This document shows, piece after piece, positions 22,057-30,861 of a stretch of 64,000 nucleotides of DNA (position 1 is the stretch's first letter; every line of letters begins with the position of its first letter). The stretch comes from Candidatus Photodesmus blepharonis (lineage in GTDB: Bacteria > Pseudomonadota > Gammaproteobacteria > Enterobacterales > Vibrionaceae). A model generated the notes under the pieces. It was not told the DNA's origin and made no database searches. It worked only from the letters and a program-made list of their open reading frames with translations. The stretch covers positions 40,515-104,514 of the forward strand of contig NZ_JGVK01000027.1 of the NCBI RefSeq assembly GCF_000731795.2. The letters run 5' to 3'. Both the position numbers and the translations under genes were made by a program.

Positions 22057-23439
22057 TCATAATTCTTCAAATATTTTTATTGCTTCAGATAACTTTCTAA
22101 CACCATAAATTTGTATTCCATCAGTATGATTTTTTGTGATGTTGGAAGTTGGAACAATTGCTTTTTTGAATCCATGTTTGAATGCTTCTACTAAACGTTC
22201 CTGTCCATTAGGGACTGGACGTATTTCTCCTGATAAACCAACTTCACCAAATACTACAACATCCTTAGGTAATGCTTGATTTCTGAAGCTAGAAAGTAAT
22301 GCTATGGATAAAGCCAGATCTGCGCTAGTTTCCATGACTTTTACACCACCAACTACATTAACAAATATATCTTGATTAGCCATTTTGAGATTACAATGCT
22401 TATGTAGTATGGCTAACAATAATGACAATCTGTTTTGTTCTAAACCGACTACAATACGTCTTGGATTGATTGATTGTGAATCATCAACTAAAGCTTGAAT
22501 TTCAACAAGAAGTGGACGGGTACCTTCCCATAATACCATGACTGAGCTACCTGCTGTTTCTTCTGTGTCTCCTGATAAAAAGATTGCAGAAGGATTAGTC
22601 ACCTCTTTTAGACCTTGTTTTGTCATAGCAAAAATTCCAAGTTCGTTGACTGCACCAAAGCGGTTTTTATAACTACGAAGTGTTCTAAATCGATTATTCA
22701 TTTTAGAATCTAGCAATATAGAACAATCTACGATATGCTCAAGAACTTTCGGACCAGCTAAGGTTCCGTCTTTAGTAACATGTCCTACAATAAATACTGT
22801 GATATCGTTTTGCTTTGCATAACGAGTTAATATCGTAGCTGATTCACGAACTTGAGCTATACTGCCTGGTGGGGAATGGAGGCCACTAGTACACATAACT
22901 TGAATAGAGTCAATAACCATAATACATGATTTCTCTTTAGTGGAAATTTGGCAAATTTTAGAAATATTGGTTTCAGACAGTATTTGGATGTGCTTTGTAG
23001 GAAGTTCTAAGCGTAATGCACGCATCGCGATTTGTTGAAGGGATTCTTCTCCGGTAACATATAAGATGGGTACTGTTTTCGATAACAAACACATCGTTTG
23101 CAGCAGTAAAGTAGATTTACCTGCACCAGGGTTGCCACCAATTAAGATAGCGGAACCTGGAACGATTCCACCACCTAAAACTCTATCTAATTCTTTGGAA
23201 CCACTTTTAAAACGCGGTGCTTTTTTCAGATTAATTTCGGATAGCGTTCGTGCTCTATTTTCAAGTTTGAATCTAGTGTAACCTGATAATTCTCTATCTT
23301 TTTTTTCAAAAATAGTTGGTGTGACTGATGTGATTTTAGACACAGTGTTCCATGTATTGCAAGAACTACATTGTCCGTGCCAACGTAGGAAATTTGTATT
23401 GCAATTACTACATATGTATGTAAATTTCGTTTTTGTCAT
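22057..23439 (-). CDS. radA: DNA repair protein RadA
   Basis: The 460-residue protein has the N-terminal C4 zinc finger (CSNCNTNF and CSSCNTW, residues about 10-31), the Walker A GGNPGAGKST, the RadA-specific KNRFG motif (YKNRFGAVNE) and the Lon-like C-terminal domain. RadA is a DnaB-type helicase that promotes branch migration in homologous recombination with RecA. In E. coli and Vibrio serB lies upstream of radA; here that space is an empty 866 bp. Confidence 0.96.
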   Translation of the reverse strand: MTKTKFTYICSNCNTNFLRWHGQCSSCNTWNTVSKITSVTPTIFEKKDRELSGYTRFKLENRARTLSEINLKKAPRFKSGSKELDRVLGGGIVPGSAILIGGNPGAGKSTLLLQTMCLLSKTVPILYVTGEESLQQIAMRALRLELPTKHIQILSETNISKICQISTKEKSCIMVIDSIQVMCTSGLHSPPGSIAQVRESATILTRYAKQNDITVFIVGHVTKDGTLAGPKVLEHIVDCSILLDSKMNNRFRTLRSYKNRFGAVNELGIFAMTKQGLKEVTNPSAIFLSGDTEETAGSSVMVLWEGTRPLLVEIQALVDDSQSINPRRIVVGLEQNRLSLLLAILHKHCNLKMANQDIFVNVVGGVKVMETSADLALSIALLSSFRNQALPKDVVVFGEVGLSGEIRPVPNGQERLVEAFKHGFKKAIVPTSNITKNHTDGIQIYGVRKLSEAIKIFEEL

Positions 23440-24305
23440 TTCATTTTTCTTTTATTTATATCATGTGTATATGCAGTATAATTTTTGTACATTTCGGATG
23501 AAGATCTGTATAAATATATCAGTGAAATTTTGATACAATATTTTTGCTACTTTAAAAAAACAGAAAATACAGCGCATGGCGTCCTAGCTAAATCTGTAAT
23601 TTTGGATATGCTGTTTCACGTTTATTTCTAAAATAGCAAGCAACGATCAGTTCTTCTTTTCATTTATTTAATAGTTGAGAGTCATCTTCAATTCTTTATA
23701 TTGTCTTAATATCCAGTTCAATATTGCATTCTTTACTTTTGTGAAGTAAGATCTGCATTTTGATTTATGTTACAAAAAGCATTGCTTAAAACTACACTTA
23801 CCAATTTAGCATGATCTCTAAAAATGCTGATTCTCGTTATAAAATAATTGAAAAATAAGTAAGTGAATCCTCCGAACTTGATAATTTTACTGTACCTTTG
23901 ATTCTTATGTCTCTCAAGTTGCTACTATCTTAAACAAAGTCCATTTTGTTTCGTGTTTGGTTATTATCTTGAATTCTAGATATGGAATAATTTGATCAAT
24001 GCACCCAATTTAAATTATTGTTAAATTTATAATAAGTCGGACTTGATCTGGAAAAATTGGGAAATGTTAAATAAATTGCCATGATCCAACTGAAGTGTTC
24101 TGATAATTTTTCTTTCCATTCATGGTGGTTAACTAAACACAATCTAAATTAGCTTTTTCTAAAAAATGAATGCAACTTGCATTAAGTTGAAGAAAAAGAG
24201 AATATTTGTGCACATTATATAGTGGATTACATACGTTAAAATGGAATTTTAATCAAAGATTTATGTTACTCTGGGCAAAACAATAGAACAGGTCAGCATT
24301 GTTTG
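23440..24305. other. 866-bp gene-free stretch upstream of radA
   Basis: Every frame on both strands is interrupted often, and I found no family motif. The ancestral Vibrio neighbours of radA here would be serB and related genes. I searched for SerB signatures (DMDST, GDGAND) in minus-strand frames and saw none. The stretch must include the radA promoter next to 23440. It is either completely eroded sequence or an unrecognised non-coding locus. Confidence 0.5.
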
Positions 24306-25184
24306 CTAGTTTAAATTGTTTAGGCTATTATTTCTCAATTGAGATCTAAGTCCTTCAGCTTCGCGTAAATAGTTTTTCTTTTTCCATAGTTGATAACCTA
24401 ATAAGTACCATAGCATTGTCATCATCATTGCTTTAGGTTGCCAAACTAAGACACTTTGAAACCAATCATCTATTTTTTCTATCTTACGTAGTTGACAGTA
24501 ACGGTATACGGATTTTAGTACATCTGCTTTGTTTGTGTTAATCGTTAAAGTTAAATCTAAGCGTGGATCAGCAATCGAAGCATACTCCCAATCAATAACT
24601 TTATTTCCAAACTTTGTTTTAATGATATTTTTTTGTGTTAGATCAAAATGACAAAGTGTATTCTTAACATTATTAACTAAATTAGGAGAATCTCTCCAAG
24701 AGTGATACAATTGCCAATACTCAGAAGTTCGAAATTCGTTTTTGATCTGTAGCCAATAACGATCTACACATTTGGTAAAATTAAATGGAGGGAGTGATAT
24801 GCAACTAAGATCAATCTGGTGGATTTTGACCATGATTTTAAGCAAAGAATCAAAATTCAACTGAGAGCTTAGTGGATCCTTTTCGATCCAGTCAACAAGT
24901 AAGCCTTGATCGTTCACAAGAATAGGATTAGATGCAATTGAGGAAGATCTGATATTGGAGAGGATGTGATATTCTTGGAACCGAGAAATGGAGAAGGTTT
25001 TAACTATGGATGCATTTGACTTCCAGACATATGAATTTCCATTAGTTAGCATTATTCTCCAGGGACAGTTTGTTAATCCTTCAGTAAGAGTCTCTGCATA
25101 ATCTGGAGAAACTTTGAATAAACGTTGAAGAGAGAGCAATGAGGAATCAAGTTGGCATGCTTCATGCCAGGGCATTTTTGTCAT
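24306..25184 (-). CDS. Thiamine kinase-like / choline kinase family phosphotransferase
   Basis: The 292-residue protein has the aminoglycoside/choline kinase fold signatures: Brenner motif CHFDLTQKNII (in place of HxDxxxxN) at about residues 178-188 and the DWEYAS metal-binding motif about ten residues later. The DWEYA form resembles ThiK and LicA-type kinases acting on thiamine or choline. The substrate cannot be decided from sequence. It stands alone on the minus strand, divergent from rplY, flanked by the empty stretch upstream of radA. Confidence 0.75.
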   Translation of the reverse strand: MTKMPWHEACQLDSSLLSLQRLFKVSPDYAETLTEGLTNCPWRIMLTNGNSYVWKSNASIVKTFSISRFQEYHILSNIRSSSIASNPILVNDQGLLVDWIEKDPLSSQLNFDSLLKIMVKIHQIDLSCISLPPFNFTKCVDRYWLQIKNEFRTSEYWQLYHSWRDSPNLVNNVKNTLCHFDLTQKNIIKTKFGNKVIDWEYASIADPRLDLTLTINTNKADVLKSVYRYCQLRKIEKIDDWFQSVLVWQPKAMMMTMLWYLLGYQLWKKKNYLREAEGLRSQLRNNSLNNLN

Positions 25185-25424
25185 CAGAATTATACTTCTT
25201 TATTTTCGATTATGTATGACTACGTATTTTAGTTTTGACGATACGCTCTATATTTTAAAGCAAGACCTATGCGAAATGGCTCTAACGAAATCTTTCAGGT
25301 TGAGATGATTATGTCAAGACAAATAATTTATTGCTTGCAAGCATGTCCTATGTGATAATAGTTCTCTCAATTTAGCAGCAAAGCTGAAGTGATATTTAAT
25401 TTTACTAACATTGAGAGTAAAGTA

Positions 25425-25706
25425 ATGAAATTTGAAGCGATAGTACGTACTGAGTTAGGTAAAGGTGCAAGTCGCCGCCTCCGCCGTGCTGGTAGATTTC
25501 CAGCGATTGTTTATGGTAACCAAGCAGTGCCAATCTCTATTGCGTTGATACATAATGAAGTGATGAATCAAATAGACAAACCTTCATTTTATGAAGGAAG
25601 AATCACTTTAATGATAAGTAGTGAAGAGATTAAAGTTAAGTTACAAGACATCCAACGTCATGCATTTAGGCTCCAAATTGAACATATAGATTTTGTAAGA
25701 ATTTAG
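25425..25706 (+). CDS. rplY: 50S ribosomal protein L25
   Basis: The 93-residue protein (E. coli L25 has 94) binds 5S rRNA. The start MKFEAIVRTELGKGASRRL matches the family; a GTG at 25389 would add 12 unrelated residues and is rejected. The short form lacks the C-terminal CTC extension, as in gammaproteobacteria. It is monocistronic, divergent from the kinase gene and convergent with degQ/degP 351 bp further on. Confidence 0.95.
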   Translation: MKFEAIVRTELGKGASRRLRRAGRFPAIVYGNQAVPISIALIHNEVMNQIDKPSFYEGRITLMISSEEIKVKLQDIQRHAFRLQIEHIDFVRI

Positions 25707-26057
25707 TATTTTGTTAATGAGTCAGCTTCAATTGCAAGCCTTGAAACCTATGAGATTCTTAGCCTTCTAAAGGTTTTTAAATTCAGTCTTTTTCGGTCAC
25801 TTTTTCCTATCTAAGTTTTAAAAATAAGTGCCGTTTCAGTGCTATTTGGCCTCTCATTGCGTTTATCGTTTTGAAATTTATTGATAAATTTACTAGCTGG
25901 TATGGAACCTATTTAATGTTATCGCAGATGCATTAGAGCTCACATCTTTTCTATATTTCGTCTTTTTGTTTTGGATAGATTGTAGTCTGCTATTTCTAAT
26001 GTAAGAGAACCTCACGCACACTAAACTAAAGCGATTTGCGTGAGGTCTTGTTTTTGC
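25707..26057. other. 351-bp intergenic stretch between convergent rplY and degQ/degP
   Basis: No coding remnant is recognised. A strong hairpin lies at 26009-26046 near the degQ/degP end. A weaker AAACCT/AGGTTT pairing is present near 25744-25778. degS, often the neighbour of degQ, is not found here. Confidence 0.5.
26009..26046. terminator. Strong hairpin beside the degQ/degP stop codon
   Basis: ACCTCACGCA (26009-26018) pairs perfectly with TGCGTGAGGT (26037-26046), a 10-bp stem with an 18-base loop. On the plus strand it is followed by CTTGTTTTTG. On the minus strand, 11 bases past the stop codon, it is followed only by a mixed pyrimidine run. It probably terminates degQ/degP, and perhaps any read-through from rplY. 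Confidence 0.65.
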
Positions 26058-27410
26058 TTATTTGATGACTAAATAGATAGTACGGTCCCCTCTTTGAATA
26101 TTAAGAGCTAATATCCCAGGCTTTCTCTTGATGATAGCACGAAGTTCTGAAAGATTTTTTACTCGTTTACGATTTATACCCATGATGATATCATCCGGTT
26201 TTAGCTGATATGCTGCTGCGTTTGAGCCTTGAGCAACAGAAATTATCTTTACTCCCTGAACAAAATCTTTTTCTTCCGTATTAGCTAACTCAGCTCCGGC
26301 TAATCCTTCATGCAGTTTACCAGCAGAAGTTTTATTAATTAGATGTTCGCCTAATGTTACATCAAATTTTTTTAACTTCCCATCTCTTATAACACTTAAA
26401 GTAATCTTTTTTCCTGCCCCCACAGTTGCTACTTTCGCTCTAAGTTCTCCAAAGGTATCAATTTTTTTTCCATTAATAGAAACTACGATATCGCCTGCTT
26501 TTAATCCTGCTTTATCAGCAGCACTTTCAGGTACTACTTGGCTAACAAAAGCACCTTTGCTTGATTCATAACCCAAGGCCTCAGCTAACTCTGAAGTAAT
26601 TTCTCCACCTTGAACGCCTAACATACCGCGCTTTACTTCACCAAATTCTTTTATTTGTTCGATGAGATTTTTCATCATGTTAGATGGAATAGCAAAGCCA
26701 ATCCCGACATTTCCTCCATTTGGACCCAGAATAGCAGTGTTAATACCAATAAGTTCACCATTAAGATTTACTAAAGCACCACCAGAGTTTCCACTGTTAA
26801 TGGCCGCGTCAGTTTGGATGAAATTTTCGAAATTCTCAATGTTTAAACCACTCCTTCCTAGTGCTGAAACGATTCCTGAAGTTACAGTTTGTCCAAGACC
26901 GAATGGATTACCGATTGCTACAGCAAAATCTCCTACACGTAATTTATCTGAATCAGATATCTGAATTTGAGTAAGATTTTTTGCTTTTTCTAGCTTTAAC
27001 AATGCAACATCAGACAATTGATCGCTACCGATTGGTTTAGCATCATATTCTTTACCATCGTGGAGTTTAACTCGGATCTTCTCAGCACCATTAATCACGT
27101 GATAATTGGTAACAATATGACCTTCATTGGCGTTCACTATCACTCCAGAACCTAATCCCTTAAACGGGCGTTCTTGTAGTCTCTCTGTAGGAAAATTAGG
27201 ACCAAAGAAAAAATGAAATTGTTCAGGTAATTGTTGACGAGATATTCGCGTGCCTTCTACAGAAATTCTAACAACCGCAGGAGTGACTTTTTGTAGCATT
27301 GGTGCAAGGCTTGGAAGTTGCCCTGTAGGCAAAGCTGCACTGCATAGAAATGATGCGGAGATGAGAACACTCAAAGATAAAATGGTTATAGAAAGCAAGT
27401 TTTTTTTCAT
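26058..27410 (-). CDS. degQ: Periplasmic serine endoprotease DegQ/DegP (HtrA)
   Basis: The 450-residue protein has an N-terminal signal peptide (about 1-26) and a trypsin-like domain with intact triad: His104 (TNYHVI), Asp134 (SDVALLKL) and Ser209 (GNSGGALVN). Two PDZ domains follow (about 265-355 and 375-450). It degrades or refolds damaged envelope proteins in the periplasm. Its position next to zapE and the rplM operon and its length are those of degQ in E. coli and Vibrio; Vibrio annotations often call it degP. No clear sigma-E promoter was seen upstream. Confidence 0.93.
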   Translation of the reverse strand: MKKNLLSITILSLSVLISASFLCSAALPTGQLPSLAPMLQKVTPAVVRISVEGTRISRQQLPEQFHFFFGPNFPTERLQERPFKGLGSGVIVNANEGHIVTNYHVINGAEKIRVKLHDGKEYDAKPIGSDQLSDVALLKLEKAKNLTQIQISDSDKLRVGDFAVAIGNPFGLGQTVTSGIVSALGRSGLNIENFENFIQTDAAINSGNSGGALVNLNGELIGINTAILGPNGGNVGIGFAIPSNMMKNLIEQIKEFGEVKRGMLGVQGGEITSELAEALGYESSKGAFVSQVVPESAADKAGLKAGDIVVSINGKKIDTFGELRAKVATVGAGKKITLSVIRDGKLKKFDVTLGEHLINKTSAGKLHEGLAGAELANTEEKDFVQGVKIISVAQGSNAAAYQLKPDDIIMGINRKRVKNLSELRAIIKRKPGILALNIQRGDRTIYLVIK

Positions 27411-27816
27411 ATGAAAACTCCTATATTGGTTATGAAGTGCTTTATAGCAATTAGATAGAATGTGCTAAGTCAGTCGTTTTCTGGTTCTTTTTTCTAAAAA
27501 TTAGGACTATTTTGGGATAGTTAATTGATGTTATTTTCTGACAAGTATTAGATATGCCTTATTAATTAGATACAGGAGACTGCCTTAATTGATCAAGGAC
27601 TCTAAAATTTCAGTGCATATCGATTTATCAGTTTCGCATGCCGGGCCCTATTCTGATAATATTAGAGTAAAGGAGAAGTAAAAATCGCATAGGATCATCT
27701 TTGTTTTAATAGTACTTAAATCCAAAGAACGAAATATTATGTGATGCTGTTACGATCATCCGTATCCTACAAAAATAAAATATACCCTATGGTACTAGCA
27801 TGATAGTGGTGTGCTT
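27411..27816. other. 406-bp stretch where yhcB would be expected
   Basis: In E. coli and Vibrio yhcB (zapG) sits between zapE and degQ in the orientation of degQ. No minus-strand frame here resembles YhcB. A GC-rich patch (GCCGGGCCC near 27641-27650) stands out. The plus-strand text around it can be read as MPGP or PYS in different frames, which I regard as chance. Promoters for degQ and zapE must lie here. Confidence 0.45.
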
Positions 27817-28920
27817 GTGACATTTAAAGAAAAATTTCAAAAAGATTTGATGAAATTGGAATTTCAAAAAGATATAGCCCAACAAAAAGCGATCAACGCT
27901 TTAAATGACTTGTACTTAGAAATCGTTAAATATTGGAGTACTTCCTCTAGTTTTTTTATTCAATTACGGAAGTTTTTTACCCGAAAGACCGCAAAGCCCC
28001 AAATTCCTAAAGGGGTTTATCTTTGGGGTGGGGTTGGACGAGGAAAAACTTATCTTATGGATTCTTTCTACGAGTTTTTACCGATACAAAAGAAAATACG
28101 AATACATTTCCATCGCTTCATGTCTCGAGTTCATAATGAGTTAAATCAGCTAAAGAATTTGAGTGATCCATTGGAGATAGTAGCTAAGAAATTGCAGGAA
28201 GAGAGTACAATTATTTGTTTTGATGAATTTTTTGTTTCAGATATTGCTGATGCAATGATTCTTGCTACATTGTTCCAGAGCTTATTTAGGCGTGGAATTA
28301 TCTTGGTTGCTACTTCAAATATGCCTCCATGCAATTTGTATCGCAATGGGTTGAACCGTATTAGATTTTTGCCTGTAATTGATTTGATTAAAAAAAACTG
28401 TATTGTTATGCGTATCGATAATGGAGTTGATTATCGATTGCGAGAATTAGAACAAGCTCAAATTTATTATTATCCTTTGAACGCAGTTGCAGATGAAAAA
28501 TTGCTTGCTCATTATCCAAATAAGTCCGAAAAAACGAAAGAGAGGAAGAATAGAATCAAGATTAATTATCGTAATATAACGGTCATTGACACTTTGGACG
28601 GAATATTGCATGCAACGTTTGAGCAATTGTGTCAAACTCCTCGCAATCAAAATGATTATGTCGAAATTTCGAGAAACTATCATACTGTGCTATTGGCTAA
28701 CGTAAAAAAGATGAACTGCGTTAGCGACGATGCTACGAGGAGATTTATTTCTTTAGTTGACGAGTTTTATGAGCGCAATGTTAAGCTAGTTATTTCAGCA
28801 GAAGTTAAGTTAGAATCTCTTTATACCCAGGGAAAATTGGAGTTTGAATTTAGACGTTGTCAATCTCGATTGATTGAGATGCAGAGTTGTGTTTATTTAT
28901 CTAAAAAACACTTAACATAA
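27817..28920 (+). CDS. zapE: Cell division protein ZapE (AFG1-like ATPase)
   Basis: The protein of about 367 residues has the P-loop GGVGRGKTYLMDSFY, a Walker B region (CFDEFFVSDIADAM) and the AFG1 family sensor segment TSNMPP. ZapE is a Z-ring-associated ATPase that appears during constriction and is reported to matter under stress. Both possible starts are GTG: 27811 and 27817. The second gives MTFKEKFQKDL, closer to known N-termini, and is preferred weakly. The gene precedes the rplM-rpsI operon and ends in a hairpin at 28934. Confidence 0.92.
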   Translation: MTFKEKFQKDLMKLEFQKDIAQQKAINALNDLYLEIVKYWSTSSSFFIQLRKFFTRKTAKPQIPKGVYLWGGVGRGKTYLMDSFYEFLPIQKKIRIHFHRFMSRVHNELNQLKNLSDPLEIVAKKLQEESTIICFDEFFVSDIADAMILATLFQSLFRRGIILVATSNMPPCNLYRNGLNRIRFLPVIDLIKKNCIVMRIDNGVDYRLRELEQAQIYYYPLNAVADEKLLAHYPNKSEKTKERKNRIKINYRNITVIDTLDGILHATFEQLCQTPRNQNDYVEISRNYHTVLLANVKKMNCVSDDATRRFISLVDEFYERNVKLVISAEVKLESLYTQGKLEFEFRRCQSRLIEMQSCVYLSKKHLT

Positions 28921-28933
28921 ACTAGATGTGATG

Positions 28934-28957
28934 TCTCAATTTTAAAATTGAGATTTT
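28934..28957 (+). terminator. Terminator of zapE
   Basis: TCTCAATTTTAAAATTGAGA is a perfect 20-base palindrome 13 bases past the zapE stop and is followed by TTTTG. As RNA it gives a six-base stem (UCUCAA/UUGAGA) with an A/U-rich loop. Confidence 0.65.
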
Positions 28958-28992
28958 GTTCGAAAATAAGTGTTTTTCTAATCATTTTTCTC

Positions 28993-29145
28993 TATAATCG
29001 TCACTTATGCTATTTCTGCATGGGTTTTAAGTTGCAGAAATTTTAGCGAGGTCTCAACACTTGCAGGAGTGATACGCGGATCTCTACATGAATAAACGGG
29101 AACTTTATTTCTCGAAATGTTAATTTTAAATAGGTAATTGTTAGC
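28993..29145 (+). promoter_or_regulatory. Probable rplM promoter -10 and structured leader
   Basis: TATAAT at 28993-28998 is a consensus -10 box; a matching -35 is not clear. Downstream, ATTTCTGCA (29012-29020) pairs perfectly with TGCAGAAAT (29033-29041) around a 12-base loop, giving a 9-bp stem in the first part of the transcript. The untranslated leader is about 140 bases. In E. coli the rplM-rpsI operon is controlled by L13 binding to its leader RNA, so this stem is a candidate for that element. This is inference from position. Confidence 0.5.
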
Positions 29146-29574
29146 ATGAAAACTTTCGTTGCTAAGCTGAAGTCTGCAAGACGAGATTGGTATGTTGTAG
29201 ACGCTGAAGGTAAAATTCTTGGTCGTCTGGCGAGTGAAATCGCTTCTCGTCTTCGTGGTAAGCACAAAGCAGAATATACTCCTCACGTTGATGTAGGTGA
29301 TTATATCATTGTTTTAAATGCTGCAAAAATTACTGTAACTGGTAATAAAGCTAGAGGAAAAATTTACTATCGTCACTCTGGATTTCCAGGTGGCCTGAGA
29401 TCTGTTACCTTTGAAAAATTGCTTAATCGCAAACCTCAAATGGTGCTTGAGCTAGCCGTCAAAGGTATGTTACCTCGTGGTCCTCTTGGTCGTGTTATGT
29501 ACCGTAAGCTAAGGGTTTACGCTGGTGATCAACATAAACATGTTGCTCAACAACCGACAGTACTAGATATTTAA
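29146..29574 (+). CDS. rplM: 50S ribosomal protein L13
   Basis: The 142-residue protein is exactly the family length. It begins [20 protein letters not shown] and contains GRLASEIA and LPRGPLGR, all typical of L13. It binds 23S rRNA early in 50S assembly. It is first gene of the rplM-rpsI operon, with rpsI 15 bases downstream. It is preceded by a long structured leader that probably serves feedback control. Confidence 0.98.
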   Translation: MKTFVAKLKSARRDWYVVDAEGKILGRLASEIASRLRGKHKAEYTPHVDVGDYIIVLNAAKITVTGNKARGKIYYRHSGFPGGLRSVTFEKLLNRKPQMVLELAVKGMLPRGPLGRVMYRKLRVYAGDQHKHVAQQPTVLDI

Positions 29575-29589
29575 TTGGAAATCATAAAA

Positions 29590-29982
29590 ATGGTATATAA
29601 TCGATATTATGGCACAGGTCGTCGTAAAAGTTCGACAGCTCGTGTTTTTATCAAACCGGGCTGTGGTGAGATTATGATTAACAAACGTAGCCTTGATGTT
29701 TATTTTGGTCGTCCGACGTCTCGCATGGTGGTTAAGCAGGCTTTAGAGCTTGTTAAGTTAAATGGAAAGTTAGATTTGTATATTACTGTGAAGGGAGGGG
29801 GTATTTCTGGTCAAGCTGGTGCTATTCGTCATGGTATTACTCGTGCATTGATAGAGTACGACGGGTCTTTGCGTTCTATTTTGCGTTCAGCTGGTTATGT
29901 TACTCGTGATGCTCGTAGTGTTGAACGTAAGAAAATAGGTTTACGTAAAGCTCGTCGCCGTCCACAGTTTTCTAAGCGTTAA
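29590..29982 (+). CDS. rpsI: 30S ribosomal protein S9
   Basis: The 130-residue protein matches E. coli S9 in length. The start [15 protein letters not shown] is chosen over an upstream TTG at 29575 that would add five residues. The C-terminal [12 protein letters not shown] tail, which reaches the ribosomal P site, is intact. It is co-transcribed with rplM and ends at a clear terminator at 30014-30038. Confidence 0.98.
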   Translation: MVYNRYYGTGRRKSSTARVFIKPGCGEIMINKRSLDVYFGRPTSRMVVKQALELVKLNGKLDLYITVKGGGISGQAGAIRHGITRALIEYDGSLRSILRSAGYVTRDARSVERKKIGLRKARRRPQFSKR

Positions 29983-30013
29983 TTTCTATATTATCCAATT
30001 GTCATTCTAAACG

Positions 30014-30038
30014 AGCCTAGTATTTTCTAGGCTTTGTT
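30014..30038 (+). terminator. Terminator of the rplM-rpsI operon
   Basis: AGCCTAG (30014-30020) pairs perfectly with CTAGGCT (30027-30033) around the six-base loop TATTTT and is followed by TTGTT. It lies 31 bases past the rpsI stop. Confidence 0.75.
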
Positions 30039-30267
30039 CCGTTGTTTTGCTTAACTTAATAGATTTTTAAAATAACTAAAATTTGTTCCTGATTTTAAGA
30101 TCCTGTAATGTTGTAAAAAGATCCTTATTACCTTGTTGGCAAGTAATATTTGAACTATCATTTTTCATTAATGATGGACATGGTTAAATCTGCATTTTTT
30201 GATAACGCTTTAATAAGAAAAATAACGATGCTTGGAAGTAAGCAACAGAATTAGGAGGATGTTCTAG

Positions 30268-30861
30268 ATGAGCGATGTTCCCGTGAATAATAGTCGTAGG
30301 CGTTTTTTAACTTCAACAGCTTTGGTTGTCGGTGCCTTAGGAGTTTCTGCATTTTCTATTCCTTTTATTAAATATTGGAATCCAAGTGAGAGAGCTAAAG
30401 CTGCTGCTGCTCCTGTCGAGGTCGATATCAGCAAACTTCAAGAAGGGCAGATGCTCCGTGTTGAATGGCGTGGAAAACCTGTATGGATTGTCCGTCGTAC
30501 TCAGGCGGCTGTTCATGCTTTGCAGAAACTTGATTCTCAATTGCGTGATCCACAGTCAAAGGAAAAGCAACAACCTGTGTACGCTCAGAATATTTATCGT
30601 TCAATTAGGTCTGAGTATTTCGTTGCTGTTGGTATTTGTACACATTTAGGTTGTTCTCCTACTTATTTATCGGACAATTTTAACACACAGATCCAGAATG
30701 TAAAATCAGGTTTTTTTTGTCCCTGTCATGGTTCTAAATTCGATATCGCAGGGCGTGTGTTTCATGGTGTTCCTGCACCATTAAATTTAGTTGTGCCTAA
30801 ACATATGTATTTAAGTGATAGTAAAATCATCATAGGTACTGATGAAGTAGAGGAAGCATAA
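30268..30861 (+). CDS. petA: Ubiquinol-cytochrome c reductase iron-sulfur (Rieske) subunit
   Basis: The 197-residue protein carries an N-terminal twin-arginine signal anchor (NNSRRRFL, residues 7-14, then a hydrophobic stretch). The 2Fe-2S ligands are intact: CTHLGC at 124-129 and CPCHGS at 151-156. It is the high-potential electron acceptor of the bc1 complex on the periplasmic side. AGGAGG precedes the ATG. The stop overlaps the petB start by one base. Confidence 0.97.
   Translation: MSDVPVNNSRRRFLTSTALVVGALGVSAFSIPFIKYWNPSERAKAAAAPVEVDISKLQEGQMLRVEWRGKPVWIVRRTQAAVHALQKLDSQLRDPQSKEKQQPVYAQNIYRSIRSEYFVAVGICTHLGCSPTYLSDNFNTQIQNVKSGFFCPCHGSKFDIAGRVFHGVPAPLNLVVPKHMYLSDSKIIIGTDEVEEA

Noticed and set aside
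27630-27680. yhcB-like tail text (MPGP / PYSDN) on the plus strand
   Set aside because: The two pieces are in different frames and on the wrong strand for yhcB in this synteny.
29005-29286. Minus-strand frames of 74-93 codons across the rplM leader and start
   Set aside because: They are antisense shadows of rplM and its leader, with no family similarity.
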